This document shows, one piece after another, positions 9,147-17,787 of a stretch of 64,000 bases of DNA. Every line of letters begins with the position of its first letter. Position 1 is the stretch's first letter. The stretch is from Methylobacterium sp. UNC378MF (lineage in GTDB: Bacteria > Pseudomonadota > Alphaproteobacteria > Rhizobiales > Beijerinckiaceae), in NCBI RefSeq assembly GCF_900103195.1, contig NZ_FMWU01000027.1:1-64000 (forward strand), written 5' to 3'. The position numbers and the translations under genes were made by a program. The notes beneath the pieces are model-generated. The model had not been told where the DNA came from. It worked only from the letters and a program-made list of their open reading frames with translations, and did no database searches.

Positions 9147-10118
9147 TCACAGGGGATAGCGCATGGCCACGTTGCAGCGGGCATAGCGTCGGCCGAACCG
9201 GTCCATGATCTCCGGGTCGTGCCGGAACCCGACCTTCTCGTACAGGTGCACGGCGGCCTCGCACTGGGTGTTGGTCAGCAGGTAAAGCGTCTCGATCCGC
9301 ATGGCCTCCGCACGGGCCAGCACTGCCCGCAGGAGATGTTCGCCGGCCTTGCGTCCCCGGGCCCGCTCGGACACGGCCATCTTGGTCAGCTCGAAGCAGC
9401 CCTCGTCCATCCGCATCAATGCGCAGGTGCCGACGATCCCGAGCCCCTCCGCCTCCACGAAGAGGATGAGGCCACCACGGTCCAGGATCTGGCCGCTTGG
9501 ATCGGAGAGGATCCGGCGGTCATTCTCCTCCAGCGAGAACATCGCCTCGATCCATTCGGCGTTGATGTCACGGAAGCAGCCTGCCAGCGCATCCGTGTAC
9601 TCACGGATCGTCAGGGCCGTCGCTGCATCGCCGGCGTCGGTTTCGTGCCGGATGCGGGCCGCGAACGGGACGGCGTCGAGCCGGCGTTCCAGCGCGCCGA
9701 TCTGCTCGAGCAGCGGTCCCGACAGACCGGCGCACAGGCTCGACACGACCTTGTCGACGCGCGGCCAGAGCGTGGCCTTGGCTTGCCCCATCAGGTCCCT
9801 CCCGGCGACGCTGAGCGACAGAACCTTTTGGCGAAGGTCGGTATCCGACCGCGTCTCGTCGAGAAGTCCGAGTTCGACGAGGCTGGCCGCGGTGCGGGTG
9901 GCCGCCGGCTGGCTGACCCCGAGGGCCGCAGCCGCATCGTTGATGGTCAGGGGGCCGTAGCGGTCGATGGCGGCAAGGAGCGGGAATTGCGCCGGTTGGA
10001 TGCCGAGCCCCTCGTCGCGCAGCACCCTGGCGGCGTCCGCCTGGAAGCGGTCAGCGAGGCGCTTGAGCCGGCTGCCCAGGAACAGCGGTCCGAGTTCGTC
10101 GAGGATGTCCGCGGCCAT
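9147..10118 (-). CDS. MarR-type regulator fused to GNAT acetyltransferase
   Basis: A 323-aa two-domain protein. Residues about 1-150 form a MarR winged helix (PLTINDAAAALGVSQPAATR is the DNA-recognition region, followed by a wing around DTDLRQK). Residues about 165-323 form a GNAT acetyltransferase domain with acetyl-CoA-binding pattern ERARGRKAGEHLL and the C-terminal LYEKVGF motif. Such fusions probably couple acetylation of a small molecule or protein to gene control; the substrate cannot be read from sequence. The start has a good ribosome-binding site (GGGAGG). A short inverted repeat lies about 25 bases upstream of the start, suggesting autoregulation. It is divergent from the AraC-type gene. 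Confidence 0.9.
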   Translation of the reverse strand: MAADILDELGPLFLGSRLKRLADRFQADAARVLRDEGLGIQPAQFPLLAAIDRYGPLTINDAAAALGVSQPAATRTAASLVELGLLDETRSDTDLRQKVLSLSVAGRDLMGQAKATLWPRVDKVVSSLCAGLSGPLLEQIGALERRLDAVPFAARIRHETDAGDAATALTIREYTDALAGCFRDINAEWIEAMFSLEENDRRILSDPSGQILDRGGLILFVEAEGLGIVGTCALMRMDEGCFELTKMAVSERARGRKAGEHLLRAVLARAEAMRIETLYLLTNTQCEAAVHLYEKVGFRHDPEIMDRFGRRYARCNVAMRYPL

Positions 10119-10142
10119 GTCGTCCTCCCGGAACGCAGTTGT

Positions 10143-10154
10143 ATAACACGTTAT
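10143..10154. promoter_or_regulatory. Inverted repeat, candidate MarR operator
   Basis: ATAAC-AC-GTTAT is an inverted repeat with 5-base arms, set in an AT-rich patch (10139-10159). It is 25-36 bases upstream of the MarR-GNAT start and between the two divergent regulator genes. MarR proteins typically bind such short AT-rich palindromes over their own promoters. Assignment to this regulator is inference. Confidence 0.5.
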
Positions 10155-10277
10155 GTTTCGCGCAAGCCCTCAGCGGCTTCCCTTCGTTGAGCTCTCGGGC
10201 CAAGCGTCGTTGATCAACGGCAGCCGGTCCCGGCCGTCCCATGGACGCCGGCAACTCGCACTTGCGGGACGACGCTC

Positions 10278-11300
10278 GTGCGCGATCGCCGATTGTGTCC
10301 CCGCGGGAACTGCCTGGAGGCGCAACGTGAGGTAAAGTTACCGGCCAACGTGAAATCCCGTGATGCCGTGACCTTCGTAGCCCGGTCCCTCTTCACAACC
10401 GATGCCCTGCCCGAGCGCGACCGCTTCGCCGCGTGGCGCGCGCTGTTCTCCGCCCATGACCTCGATGCCGACCCGCAGGGATTCTCCGGCCGGATCGAGA
10501 CGACCCTGATCGGCCCGATGGCCCTGCGCGTCATGGACGCGGCCCCGCAGGGGCCTGCCCGGTCCAGGTCTCAGATCCGGCGCGACGGCCAGGACGGCTT
10601 CGTCCTGCATCTGAGCCGGCACCCCTACAGCGTCGAGACCGAGCAGGGCGTCGTGGAGGTTCCGGCGGGCGCCGTGAGCCTCAACGATCTGTCGCAGCCG
10701 TATCGCCGCAGCCGGGTGTCGGAGACGCATTCGCTGATCCTGGCCGTCTCGCGTGCGTGCATGGCCACCGTGCTACCCGATGAGGATTCGATGCACGGGC
10801 TGATCCTGCACGGCGGTGCGGGCCGTCTCCTTGCCGACCACATCCGGAGCCTGGCCGCGCACAGCGACGCGATCACCACGGCCGATGCCGCCGCTATTGC
10901 CCAGGCCACGCTCCACATGGTCGCAGCCTGCGCGCGCCCGAGCCTGGAGGGGGCCGCACGCGCCGCCGCACCGCTCGATGCCGCCCGGCTCAGGGCTGCG
11001 AAGCGGCTCCTGCGCCACCAGCTCTCCGCGCCGCCCCGGATCGACGCGATGGCGCGGACTCTCGGCATGTCGCGCTCACAGCTCTACCGCCTGTTCGAAC
11101 CGGAAGGCGGAGTGGCCCGCTACCTCGCACGGCAGCGCCTCGCCGCGGTGCGGGCGGCCCTCGACAATCCCCTCGATGGGCGGTCGATCAGCGCGATCGG
11201 TGAGGCTTACGGCTACGGGAGCAGCGCCCACCTCAGTCGTGCGTTCCGGGAGGCCTACGGCCTGAATCCGCGCGACTACCGGGCATCCGGCGGCGTCTGA
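10278..11300 (+). CDS. AraC-family transcriptional regulator
   Basis: About 316-340 aa. The N-terminal two-thirds resembles the AraC-binding-like (NphR/FeaR-type) sensor domain (GQDGFVLHLSRHPYSVE, then VPAGAVSLNDLSQPYRR). The C-terminal 100 residues carry two helix-turn-helix motifs (IDAMARTLGMSRSQLYRLF and ISAIGEAYGYGSSAHLSRAF), ending in the AraC signature FREAYGLNPRDYR. It probably activates or represses a catabolic gene set in response to a small ligand. The start is uncertain: GTG at 10278 gives 340 aa, and GTG at 10350 gives 316 aa and begins closer to the conserved domain. No partner gene is fixed by the context; the monooxygenase/transporter operon converges on it. Confidence 0.88.
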   Translation: MRDRRLCPRGNCLEAQREVKLPANVKSRDAVTFVARSLFTTDALPERDRFAAWRALFSAHDLDADPQGFSGRIETTLIGPMALRVMDAAPQGPARSRSQIRRDGQDGFVLHLSRHPYSVETEQGVVEVPAGAVSLNDLSQPYRRSRVSETHSLILAVSRACMATVLPDEDSMHGLILHGGAGRLLADHIRSLAAHSDAITTADAAAIAQATLHMVAACARPSLEGAARAAAPLDAARLRAAKRLLRHQLSAPPRIDAMARTLGMSRSQLYRLFEPEGGVARYLARQRLAAVRAALDNPLDGRSISAIGEAYGYGSSAHLSRAFREAYGLNPRDYRASGGV

Positions 11301-11495
11301 AGCGATCGGGGACGCGACCGCGAACCGCGTCGCGCGATGCCCGGATCGCGGGCCGGCTACGTTCCGGAGGCCGACGGGCCCGGCGGCTCGCGTCGGCGAG
11401 GGTCGGCATACCCCGCGACATTCGGACCCACGTGCTGACACGTGCGGCCTGAGCTGTACAGCCGCGCAGCGGACGGTTCAGGCCCGAGAGGTCCC

Positions 11496-12830
11496 CTATG
11501 CCGGCTCCGGACGCGACAGGCCGAGATGCGCGCGCAGGGTCGTGCCCGCATATTCCGTCCGGAACAGGCCGCGCTCCTGCAGCAGCGGCACGACCTCGCG
11601 CACGAAGTCGCTCAGGCCGTCGGGGAAGAAGGGCGGCATCACGTTGAAGCCGTCGGCGGCGGCGCCCTCGAACCACGCCTGCATGCGGTCGGCCACGTCC
11701 GCCGCCGTGCCGACGATCATGTGGTGCCCGCGCCCCGCAGCCACCCGCAGGGCGAGTTGGCGGATGGTCAGGCCCTCCCGACGGGCCAGCGCGGTGAGGA
11801 GTTCGGCCCGGCTGCGGAGCTGGTCAGAGACCGGCAGGTCGGGCAGGGGCCCGTCGAGGTCGTAGGATGCGAGCGAGTGGCCGAGGCGCTCCTCCAGGAG
11901 CGGCATCGCGCTGGCGATGGGGGTCCACTGGTCGAGCTCGATCAGCTTCGCGCTCGCCTCCGCCAGCGTGCGGCCGATCACCGGCAGGAAGCCCGGCATC
12001 ACCGCCACCGTCGCCGGATCGCGCCCGAAGCCGGCGGCCCTCTGCTTGAGGCTCGCGTAGAAGCTCTGCGCCTCCGCGATGTCCTGCTGGGCGGTGAACA
12101 CCACGTCGGCCCGGCGCGCCGCGAGGTCCTGCCCGGGGCCCGACGAGCCGGCCTGGATCAGGATCGGATGGCCCTGCGGCGAGCGCGGGATGTTCAGCGG
12201 CCCCTTCACGCGGAAATAGCGGCCCGCGTGATCGAGGATCCGCACCTTGGCGGGGTCGGCGTAGACCCCGCGGGCCTTGTCCTTGACGAAGGCGTCGTCG
12301 TCCCAGCTGTCCCAGAGGCCGCAGACCACGTCCACGAACTCCTCGGCGACCGCGTAGCGCTCGTCGTGCGCCGGGTGCTCCTTGGAGAAGTTGTTGGCGG
12401 TGCGGGCGTAGGAGGTGGTGACGACGTTCCAGGCCGCCCGGCCGCCGCTGAGGTGGTCGAGCGACGCGAAGGCGCGGGCCACATGGTAGGGCTCGCCGTA
12501 GGTGGTCGAGGCGGTCGCCGCGAGGCCAATCCGCTCCGTCACCATGCTGAGCGCGCTGAGCAGCGTCAGCGGCTCGAACCGGGCGATCATGGACGGGTGC
12601 GCGTCGACCGCGCTGGTGAGCCCGTCCGCCAGGAAGACCATGTCGAACTTGGCGGCCTCGGCCATCTGGGTGACCCGGCGCAGGAGGTCGAAATTCTCGC
12701 TGCCGGCTTCCGCGCTCGGGTGGCGCCAGCCCGAGACGTGGTGGCCGGCCCCCTGGAGGAACAGGCCGAGATGCATCTGGCGCGGCGCAGTGGCGTGCGT
12801 GGTCCGGTCGGTCGTCATGGGGCGGCTCAC
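11496..12830 (-). CDS. LLM-class FMN-dependent monooxygenase (NtaA/SnaA/DszA family)
   Basis: A 444-aa flavin-dependent oxygenase of the bacterial-luciferase fold. Recognisable family segments are HLGLFLQGAGHHVSGWRHP at the N-terminus, FDMVFLADGL, the conserved EPLTLLSALSMVTERIGL, WNVVTTSYARTANNF, and HPILIQAGSSGPGQDLAAR in the middle. The family uses reduced FMN from a separate reductase to oxygenate substrates such as nitrilotriacetate, EDTA or dibenzothiophene sulfone. It is the last gene of a six-gene operon and overlaps the MmgE/PrpD gene by four bases (12827-12830). Coupling with an amino-acid-type importer suggests that the substrate is an imported polar compound. No flavin reductase is seen in the operon. 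Confidence 0.9.
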   Translation of the reverse strand: MSRPMTTDRTTHATAPRQMHLGLFLQGAGHHVSGWRHPSAEAGSENFDLLRRVTQMAEAAKFDMVFLADGLTSAVDAHPSMIARFEPLTLLSALSMVTERIGLAATASTTYGEPYHVARAFASLDHLSGGRAAWNVVTTSYARTANNFSKEHPAHDERYAVAEEFVDVVCGLWDSWDDDAFVKDKARGVYADPAKVRILDHAGRYFRVKGPLNIPRSPQGHPILIQAGSSGPGQDLAARRADVVFTAQQDIAEAQSFYASLKQRAAGFGRDPATVAVMPGFLPVIGRTLAEASAKLIELDQWTPIASAMPLLEERLGHSLASYDLDGPLPDLPVSDQLRSRAELLTALARREGLTIRQLALRVAAGRGHHMIVGTAADVADRMQAWFEGAAADGFNVMPPFFPDGLSDFVREVVPLLQERGLFRTEYAGTTLRAHLGLSRPEPA

Positions 12831-14152
12831 GGCTGGGCGAGGAGCTGGAGGAGGCGCGCGAGATCGCCGGCATCGCGCATGCTGCGCACGAGATCCGGCA
12901 CTCCCTCGAGGATGTCGGAGCCCGCAGCGGCGTCCCGGAACTTGGCGTCGGCGTCGTCGAGCCCAGGGAGGCCGTCGACGCGCCGTCGCGCGGTGCGGCC
13001 CTGCGCGTCGGCGATCTCCACCACCACGAACCGCGTCGCCGGATCGGAGGACAGGCGGGGCGCGGATCCGTCGTGCCGGCGCGCGACTCGCGCAGCCATC
13101 ACGGCGAGGTCGGCGCGGACCGGACGCGCGTCGAAATGGTCGAGGCGGACCGCGCCGTCCACCAGGGCGGCGGCCAGGATGTATTCGGGGCTGAACCGGG
13201 CCTCGATGCCGGTGCGCGGCGTCCGGATCACCAGGGCGGCGTCGCCCCCCGGCGGGAAGGTGATCGTCGCCCGCGTCAGGTCCCGGAAGCCCTCGCGGTG
13301 GAAGGCGAGGCCGGCCAAAGCCACCGGGTGGGCCGCCGTGCAGCAGGGAAACGCCTTCAGGGTCAGGCCGGGGCGGAGGATCTGCCAGGGCGCGCCCCAG
13401 CCCTCGAGGACGCGCTCGCGCCGCGCCTCGCCGAAGCCGTAGGCCTCCAGGAAGCCGTTCGCACCGTCGAGGCTCTCGGGTGCGCCGGACAGGCCCGCCT
13501 CGGCGAGGCGGGCGGCGATCAGGCCGTTGCGGGCGGCGAACCCGGCATGGAGCGGCTTGGCGTCGAAGCCGAATTGCAGCCGCAGCCCGGCGGCCTGCGT
13601 GGCACCGAGGCCGAGGGCGATCCCGGTGGTCTCGGCCGAGAAGCCGCGCAGATGCGCGATCGCCGCGGCGGCACCGAGCGGACCCAGCGTCGCGGTGGCG
13701 TGGAAGCCGCGCTCGTAATGGGCGGGCCCGATGGCGCGGCCGAGATGCGCCATCGTCTCCAGGCCGACCAGATAGGCGGCGAGGAAGGCCTCGGCGGAGG
13801 GCGGCGCCTCAGGGTCGAGGGCCGCCAGAAGCGCCGGCACGATCACCGTGGTGGGATGGCCGCGCACGCTCGCATGCACGTCGTCGTAGTCGAGCACGTG
13901 CCCGGCATAGCCGTTGAGGAGGGCGGCAAGCTGCGGATCCGCCGGCCGGGCGGACCCGATGACCGGGGACCGGCCTTGCGTGTCGCCCAGGGCCGCCCGT
14001 AGGATCGCCACCGAGGGATCCCGGCTGCCCGCGAGTGCGCAGGCGAAAAAATCCACGCAGGCGAGGCGCGCGGCCGCCATCGCGGCGGCCTCCGCGTCCG
14101 GACGGGATGCCACGATGGACTCCGCCAGCGCGGCGGTGAGCGAATCCGGCAT
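12827..14152 (-). CDS. MmgE/PrpD family protein (dehydratase/epimerase-like)
   Basis: A 441-aa protein beginning MPDSLTAALAESIVAS. Family motifs include LDYDDVHASVRGHPTTVIVP, the segment GFHATATLGPLGAAAA, FDAKPLHAGFAARNGL and KAFPCCTAAHPVALA. Characterised members act on small polycarboxylates: 2-methylcitrate dehydratase (PrpD), cis-aconitate decarboxylase and iminodisuccinate epimerase. The exact reaction here is unknown. The start at 14152 shares one base with the stop of the ATPase gene, and its stop overlaps the monooxygenase start, so translation is probably coupled. The frame stays open further upstream, but that region belongs to the ABC genes in another frame. Confidence 0.9.
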   Translation of the reverse strand: MPDSLTAALAESIVASRPDAEAAAMAAARLACVDFFACALAGSRDPSVAILRAALGDTQGRSPVIGSARPADPQLAALLNGYAGHVLDYDDVHASVRGHPTTVIVPALLAALDPEAPPSAEAFLAAYLVGLETMAHLGRAIGPAHYERGFHATATLGPLGAAAAIAHLRGFSAETTGIALGLGATQAAGLRLQFGFDAKPLHAGFAARNGLIAARLAEAGLSGAPESLDGANGFLEAYGFGEARRERVLEGWGAPWQILRPGLTLKAFPCCTAAHPVALAGLAFHREGFRDLTRATITFPPGGDAALVIRTPRTGIEARFSPEYILAAALVDGAVRLDHFDARPVRADLAVMAARVARRHDGSAPRLSSDPATRFVVVEIADAQGRTARRRVDGLPGLDDADAKFRDAAAGSDILEGVPDLVRSMRDAGDLARLLQLLAQP

Positions 14153-14946
14153 CAGATGCCCTCCCGGTCCTGCACCGCGTCCCGGAACCCCTGGAAGCCG
14201 CCGATGAATTGGCGGATGCGCGGATTGTCCGATCTGTAGAACAGCTCCGCGGGCGGCGCCTGCGCGACGATGCGGCCATTCTCGGTGAACGCGATCGTGT
14301 CGCTGATCTCCTCGGCGAAGCGCATCTCGTGAGTGACCAAGATGCTGGTCAGTCCCTCGCGGACGAGTTCGCGGATGACCGCGAGCACCTCGCCGACCAT
14401 CTCGGGATCGAGGGCCGAGGTGACCTCGTCGAACAGCACGAGCTCCGGCCGCATGGCCAATGCCCGGGCGATGGCGACGCGCTGCTGCTGGCCGCCGGAC
14501 AACGCGCTCGGATAGGCCGACACCTTGTCGGCGAGGCGGACCCGGGCGAGCAGGTCCCTCGCGTGGCGCTCCGCCTCGGCGCGGGGCACCTTGAGGATCC
14601 GGACCGGCGCGAGGGTGATGTTCTCCAGCACCGTGAGGTGCGGGAACAGGTTGTATTGCTGGAACACGACCCCGATGCGCTTGCGCAGGGCGATCCGCTC
14701 GGCCTCGCTGCGCAAGGCATCGACCCGGATACCCGCCACGGTGATCCGGCCCGCCTGCGGCTGCGCGAGCCCGTTGATACAGCGCAGGATCGTGGACTTG
14801 CCCGATCCGGACGGGCCGATGATCGAGACGGCGTCGCCCTTGGCCACGGTGAGGTCGATGCCCTTGAGCACCTCGACCGCTCCGAAGGACAGGTGGACGT
14901 CCTGGAGATCGACGAGGATCGGGCGGTTTGCGGGGTTCTCGGCCAT
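14152..14946 (-). CDS. Amino-acid-type ABC transporter ATP-binding protein
   Basis: A 264-aa ATPase of the polar amino acid uptake (GlnQ/HisP) class. It shows Walker A GPSGSGKST, Q-loop FQQYNLFPHLTVLENI, signature LSGGQQQRVAIARAL, Walker B ELVLFDEVTSALDPE, and the H-loop His in LVTHEMRFAEEISD. It powers import through the two permeases encoded immediately upstream in the operon. The gap to the preceding permease gene is 12 bases. Length and motifs are complete, with no sign of decay. Confidence 0.94.
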   Translation of the reverse strand: MAENPANRPILVDLQDVHLSFGAVEVLKGIDLTVAKGDAVSIIGPSGSGKSTILRCINGLAQPQAGRITVAGIRVDALRSEAERIALRKRIGVVFQQYNLFPHLTVLENITLAPVRILKVPRAEAERHARDLLARVRLADKVSAYPSALSGGQQQRVAIARALAMRPELVLFDEVTSALDPEMVGEVLAVIRELVREGLTSILVTHEMRFAEEISDTIAFTENGRIVAQAPPAELFYRSDNPRIRQFIGGFQGFRDAVQDREGI

Positions 14947-14958
14947 GGGCCTTCGGTG

Positions 14959-15735
14959 TCAGAGCGTCGCGAGGCGGCGTTCGAGCCGCCGCGTCAGGCG
15001 CGAGATCGGATAGCAGAACAGGAAGAAAGCCAGCAGCACGGTCAGGTAGATCGCGACGGTGAAGTCGTCGCGCCGCACGGCGGTGCTGGCATCGGTGGCG
15101 GCGTGAAGCAGCTCGTGGACGCCGACCAGGGAGGCGAGCGCCGTGCTCATCGTGATCGACGCGGCGAGGTTCATCCAGGGCGGCAGCGCGCGGCGCAGAC
15201 ACTGGGGCAGGATGATCCAGCGCAGGGTCTGTCCCCGCGACAGGCCGATGCCCTTGGCGGCGTCCCACTGTGTCGTCGGGACGGACAGGATCGCGCCCCG
15301 CGCGATCTCGGCCACGTAGGCGGCGGCGGGAATGGCGAGCCCGAGCACCGCCTTCAGCCAATCGGGGAACGGCAGGTAGTTGCCGGCCACCACGATCTCG
15401 AAGGGGAAGATGTAGGTGGTGGCGAAGATCAGCACGAGGTGGGGCGCATTGCGGAAGACCTGCACGTAGGCCACGGCCGGGGCGCGTACGAGACGCGCGG
15501 CGGACAGCTCCATGGCGCCGAGGACGACGCCGCCCAGCGTCCCAAGCGTCATGGCGAGGACACTGATCACGACGTTCATGACGAAGCCCGAGGCGAGGTA
15601 GGGCAGCCAGTCCAGCAGGTCGCGGGTGAGCCGCGCGTCGAGGAGCAACCCGAGCAATCCGGCCCCGCAGGCGGCGGCGAGCCACGGCCAGGCCGCGCGC
15701 AACGGCCCGCGGGCCGGGAGCGCGGCGGCGCTCAT
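14959..15735 (-). CDS. Amino-acid-type ABC transporter permease 2
   Basis: A 258-aa inner-membrane protein (start MSAAALPARGPLRAAW) with several hydrophobic segments and the binding-protein-dependent permease (EAA) motif in the loop AAKGIGLSRGQTLRWIILPQ. The N-terminal membrane part contains VMNVVISVLAMTLGT and YVQVFRNAPHLVLIF, typical of the HisM/GlnP class. It presumably forms a heterodimer with the permease whose gene overlaps by four bases (15732-15735). The start at 15735 was chosen from this ATGA overlap; the frame stays open upstream but would intrude into the neighbour. Confidence 0.92.
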   Translation of the reverse strand: MSAAALPARGPLRAAWPWLAAACGAGLLGLLLDARLTRDLLDWLPYLASGFVMNVVISVLAMTLGTLGGVVLGAMELSAARLVRAPAVAYVQVFRNAPHLVLIFATTYIFPFEIVVAGNYLPFPDWLKAVLGLAIPAAAYVAEIARGAILSVPTTQWDAAKGIGLSRGQTLRWIILPQCLRRALPPWMNLAASITMSTALASLVGVHELLHAATDASTAVRRDDFTVAIYLTVLLAFFLFCYPISRLTRRLERRLATL

Positions 15736-16487
15736 ACGCCGTATCCCACGCCGTATCCCGGTACGGCGAGGCGGCGCTCGACGGCGCGGCCGATCCGCGA
15801 CACGGTCAGGTTGATGAGCCCGAAGAACAGCAGGATCACGATCATCAATTCGAGCACGTTGTCGCGCTGCGTCCAGATCATGATCGACGCGTAGGTCACC
15901 TCGTTGACGGCGACCGCCGAGCCGATGGTGGTCAGCTTCACGAGGTTGACGAGGTTGTTCACCAGGGCCGGCAGCGCCGTGCGGAGCGCCAGCGGCAGCG
16001 TCACGTAGCGCAGGATCTCCAGGCCCGAGAAGCCGGTCGCCTGGGCGGCCTCGACGAGGGGCGCCGGCACGGCCTCGATCCCGCCGCGCAGGGCCTCCGC
16101 GTGGAAGGCCGCGACGTGCAGCCCCGTCACCGCCACCACCCAGAAGACGGGACTGAACGGGTTGTGCGCCGCGCCGCCCAGCGCCCGGGACAGGAGCATG
16201 TTGAGGGCGAAGAACGCGAACATGAGCTGGACCAGCGTCGGCGTGTTGCGCGTCAGCTCGACATAGGCCCGCACCGGCCCGGCGAGCCACGGCCGGCCGG
16301 ACGTCAGGGCCGCCGCGAAGGCGGTCCCGGCCAGGAGGCTCAGCGGGATCGCCAGGACGACGAGCAGCAGGGTCATGGCCATGCCGGCCAGCCAGGAGCG
16401 GACCTCGCCGCCGCTCAGCAGGAAGTCGTAGTGCAGCCCCAGGGCGGCCGCGCCGGCGATGAAGCGCTGCAGGGCCGCGTCGATCAT
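15732..16487 (-). CDS. Amino-acid-type ABC transporter permease 1
   Basis: A 251-aa membrane protein with the HisM/GlnP-type pattern: MAMTLLLVVLAIPLSLLAGT, then AYVELTRNTPTLVQLMFAFF, and the EAA loop EAAQATGFSGLEILRYVTLP. It is the first permease of the importer, 28 bases downstream of the substrate-binding-protein gene. It ends with the short repeat PGYGVGYGV. Substrate specificity lies mainly in the binding protein and cannot be read here. Confidence 0.92.
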   Translation of the reverse strand: MIDAALQRFIAGAAALGLHYDFLLSGGEVRSWLAGMAMTLLLVVLAIPLSLLAGTAFAAALTSGRPWLAGPVRAYVELTRNTPTLVQLMFAFFALNMLLSRALGGAAHNPFSPVFWVVAVTGLHVAAFHAEALRGGIEAVPAPLVEAAQATGFSGLEILRYVTLPLALRTALPALVNNLVNLVKLTTIGSAVAVNEVTYASIMIWTQRDNVLELMIVILLFFGLINLTVSRIGRAVERRLAVPGYGVGYGV

Positions 16488-16515
16488 GCTGTGTGCGACC
16501 GGGTCACGACATCGA

Positions 16516-17364
16516 TCACGGCTTGGCCTGCGCGGCGAACTTGCGCTGCTCCTCCTCCAGGAAGGTCGGATCGACCAGCCGGTTCGCCTTGGCCATGGCC
16601 AGCATGGCCCCCGCGCCGTGCAGGTCCCGCACCGCCGCGTCGAGGGCCGCCGCGGCGTCGCGCTCGCCCTTGCGCAGCCAGATCACGGAATCGGCCGGCT
16701 CCAACTCGGTGGGGATGACGATGGCGTAGTCTTTCCAGTCGTCCGGCCGGTCGGCGAGCAGGAGCTTGAGCGTCGGCGCCACGTGGACCGCCACCACGCA
16801 ATTGCCGCCCTGGAGCGCCAGCATCGACTCGGGCTGGCTCGGGATCCCCTTCACCACGGCGCCGTAGGTGTCGGCGAGCGGCTGCGCGTAGTTCGAGCCC
16901 TGCGAGATGCAGACCGGCTTGCCCTTGAGGTCTGCCCAGTCGTGGATGCCGCTGTCCTTGCGGCCCAGCGCGGCGCCCCCGGCGCGGTCGTAGGGCGTCG
17001 GCACGTGGTCGAGGATCTTCGCGCGGTCCGCCGTGTACTGCATGTTGGCGATCAGGATATCGACCTTGCCCTGCTGCAGGAACTGGACGCGGTTCGGCGG
17101 CGTGACCGTCACCAGCTCGACCTTGACGCCGAGCTTGTCGGCGAGCGCACGGGCGAGGTCGATGTTGAAACCCTTCTCGGCGCGGGTCTGCGGGTCGATG
17201 TACCCGAACGGGGCCCCCGACAGGATGATGCCGACCGTGAGCTTCTGGCGGCCCTTGATCCGGTCGAGGGTCGCGTCCGCCCGGGCCACCGTCCCCACGA
17301 CCAGGCTGAGCGACGCCAGCGCGAGCGCGCCGAGGCAGGATTTCAACGAGGGGGTGCGCGCCAT
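16516..17364 (-). CDS. Periplasmic solute-binding protein of amino-acid ABC transporter (family 3)
   Basis: A 282-aa protein starting MARTPSLKSCLGALALASLS, a Sec signal peptide ending around VARADA. The mature part follows the SBP family 3 pattern: LTVGIILSGAPFGYID, then KGFNIDLARALADKLGVKVE, FLQQGKVDILIANMQYT, and DLKGKPVCISQGSNY. It captures the substrate for the two permeases and ATPase encoded downstream. It is the first gene of the operon (16516 back to 11496). The binding pocket (for example the region around GAPFGYID) departs from the usual Phe/Tyr-Pro amino-acid motif, so the ligand may not be a standard amino acid; that is a guess. Confidence 0.92.
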   Translation of the reverse strand: MARTPSLKSCLGALALASLSLVVGTVARADATLDRIKGRQKLTVGIILSGAPFGYIDPQTRAEKGFNIDLARALADKLGVKVELVTVTPPNRVQFLQQGKVDILIANMQYTADRAKILDHVPTPYDRAGGAALGRKDSGIHDWADLKGKPVCISQGSNYAQPLADTYGAVVKGIPSQPESMLALQGGNCVVAVHVAPTLKLLLADRPDDWKDYAIVIPTELEPADSVIWLRKGERDAAAALDAAVRDLHGAGAMLAMAKANRLVDPTFLEEEQRKFAAQAKP

Positions 17365-17534
17365 GACAGGTCCGGTGCAATCAGCGAAGCGGGCTCCTCC
17401 ATACGGGGCGCCGGCACGCACGGGAAGCCGGATCAACCCGCGGTGGAACCCTCGCGCCGGAAACGGGAAAGCCCGAAGGTCGGAACCGTCCGGCGATCGT
17501 GCGGCCCTCAACCCGGGCCGGCGTGATCCGGATG

Positions 17535-17787
17535 AGCCCGCGCGTCGTCGCCCTCGGGCATGATGAGGTGCAGGTGGCCGTAGCGGACGCCGCGCTGCGT
17601 GACGACGGCGTCGGCGTAGCTCAGGGCCCCCGTAGCAGACCTCCGATCCAGTCCCGGCGGCGCGGGTGGGCACCAGGGCCTCGCGGACGATGTCGCGCAC
17701 CGCCTCCGAGCGGCTGCCGTAGCCGCGCCGCGCGCTGAGACCGTCGACCGTCGTCAGCAGGGCGTCGTCGGTGGTGATGCGCTGCAT
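17535..17787 (-). pseudogene. nikR: Decayed nickel-responsive regulator NikR
   Basis: The first 38 codons match a NikR ribbon-helix-helix DNA-binding head: MQRITTDDALLTTVDGL, then ARRGYGSRSEAVRDIVREAL. The first strand appears shortened compared with the usual MQRITITLDDDLL. Soon after, the frame runs into non-homologous Arg-rich sequence, while another frame gives the NikR C-terminal end: LSYADAVVTQRGVRYGHLHL. The whole middle, which in NikR carries the nickel-binding His and Cys residues, is missing. This is therefore a remnant formed by an internal deletion plus a frameshift, and no functional regulator is expected. It sits just upstream of the importer operon on the same strand. Confidence 0.75.

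Noticed and set aside
12827..15685. Single 952-aa minus-strand frame covering MmgE/PrpD plus upstream sequence
   Set aside because: Only the last 441 residues show MmgE/PrpD homology; the upstream part is out of frame with the ABC ATPase and permease genes encoded there.
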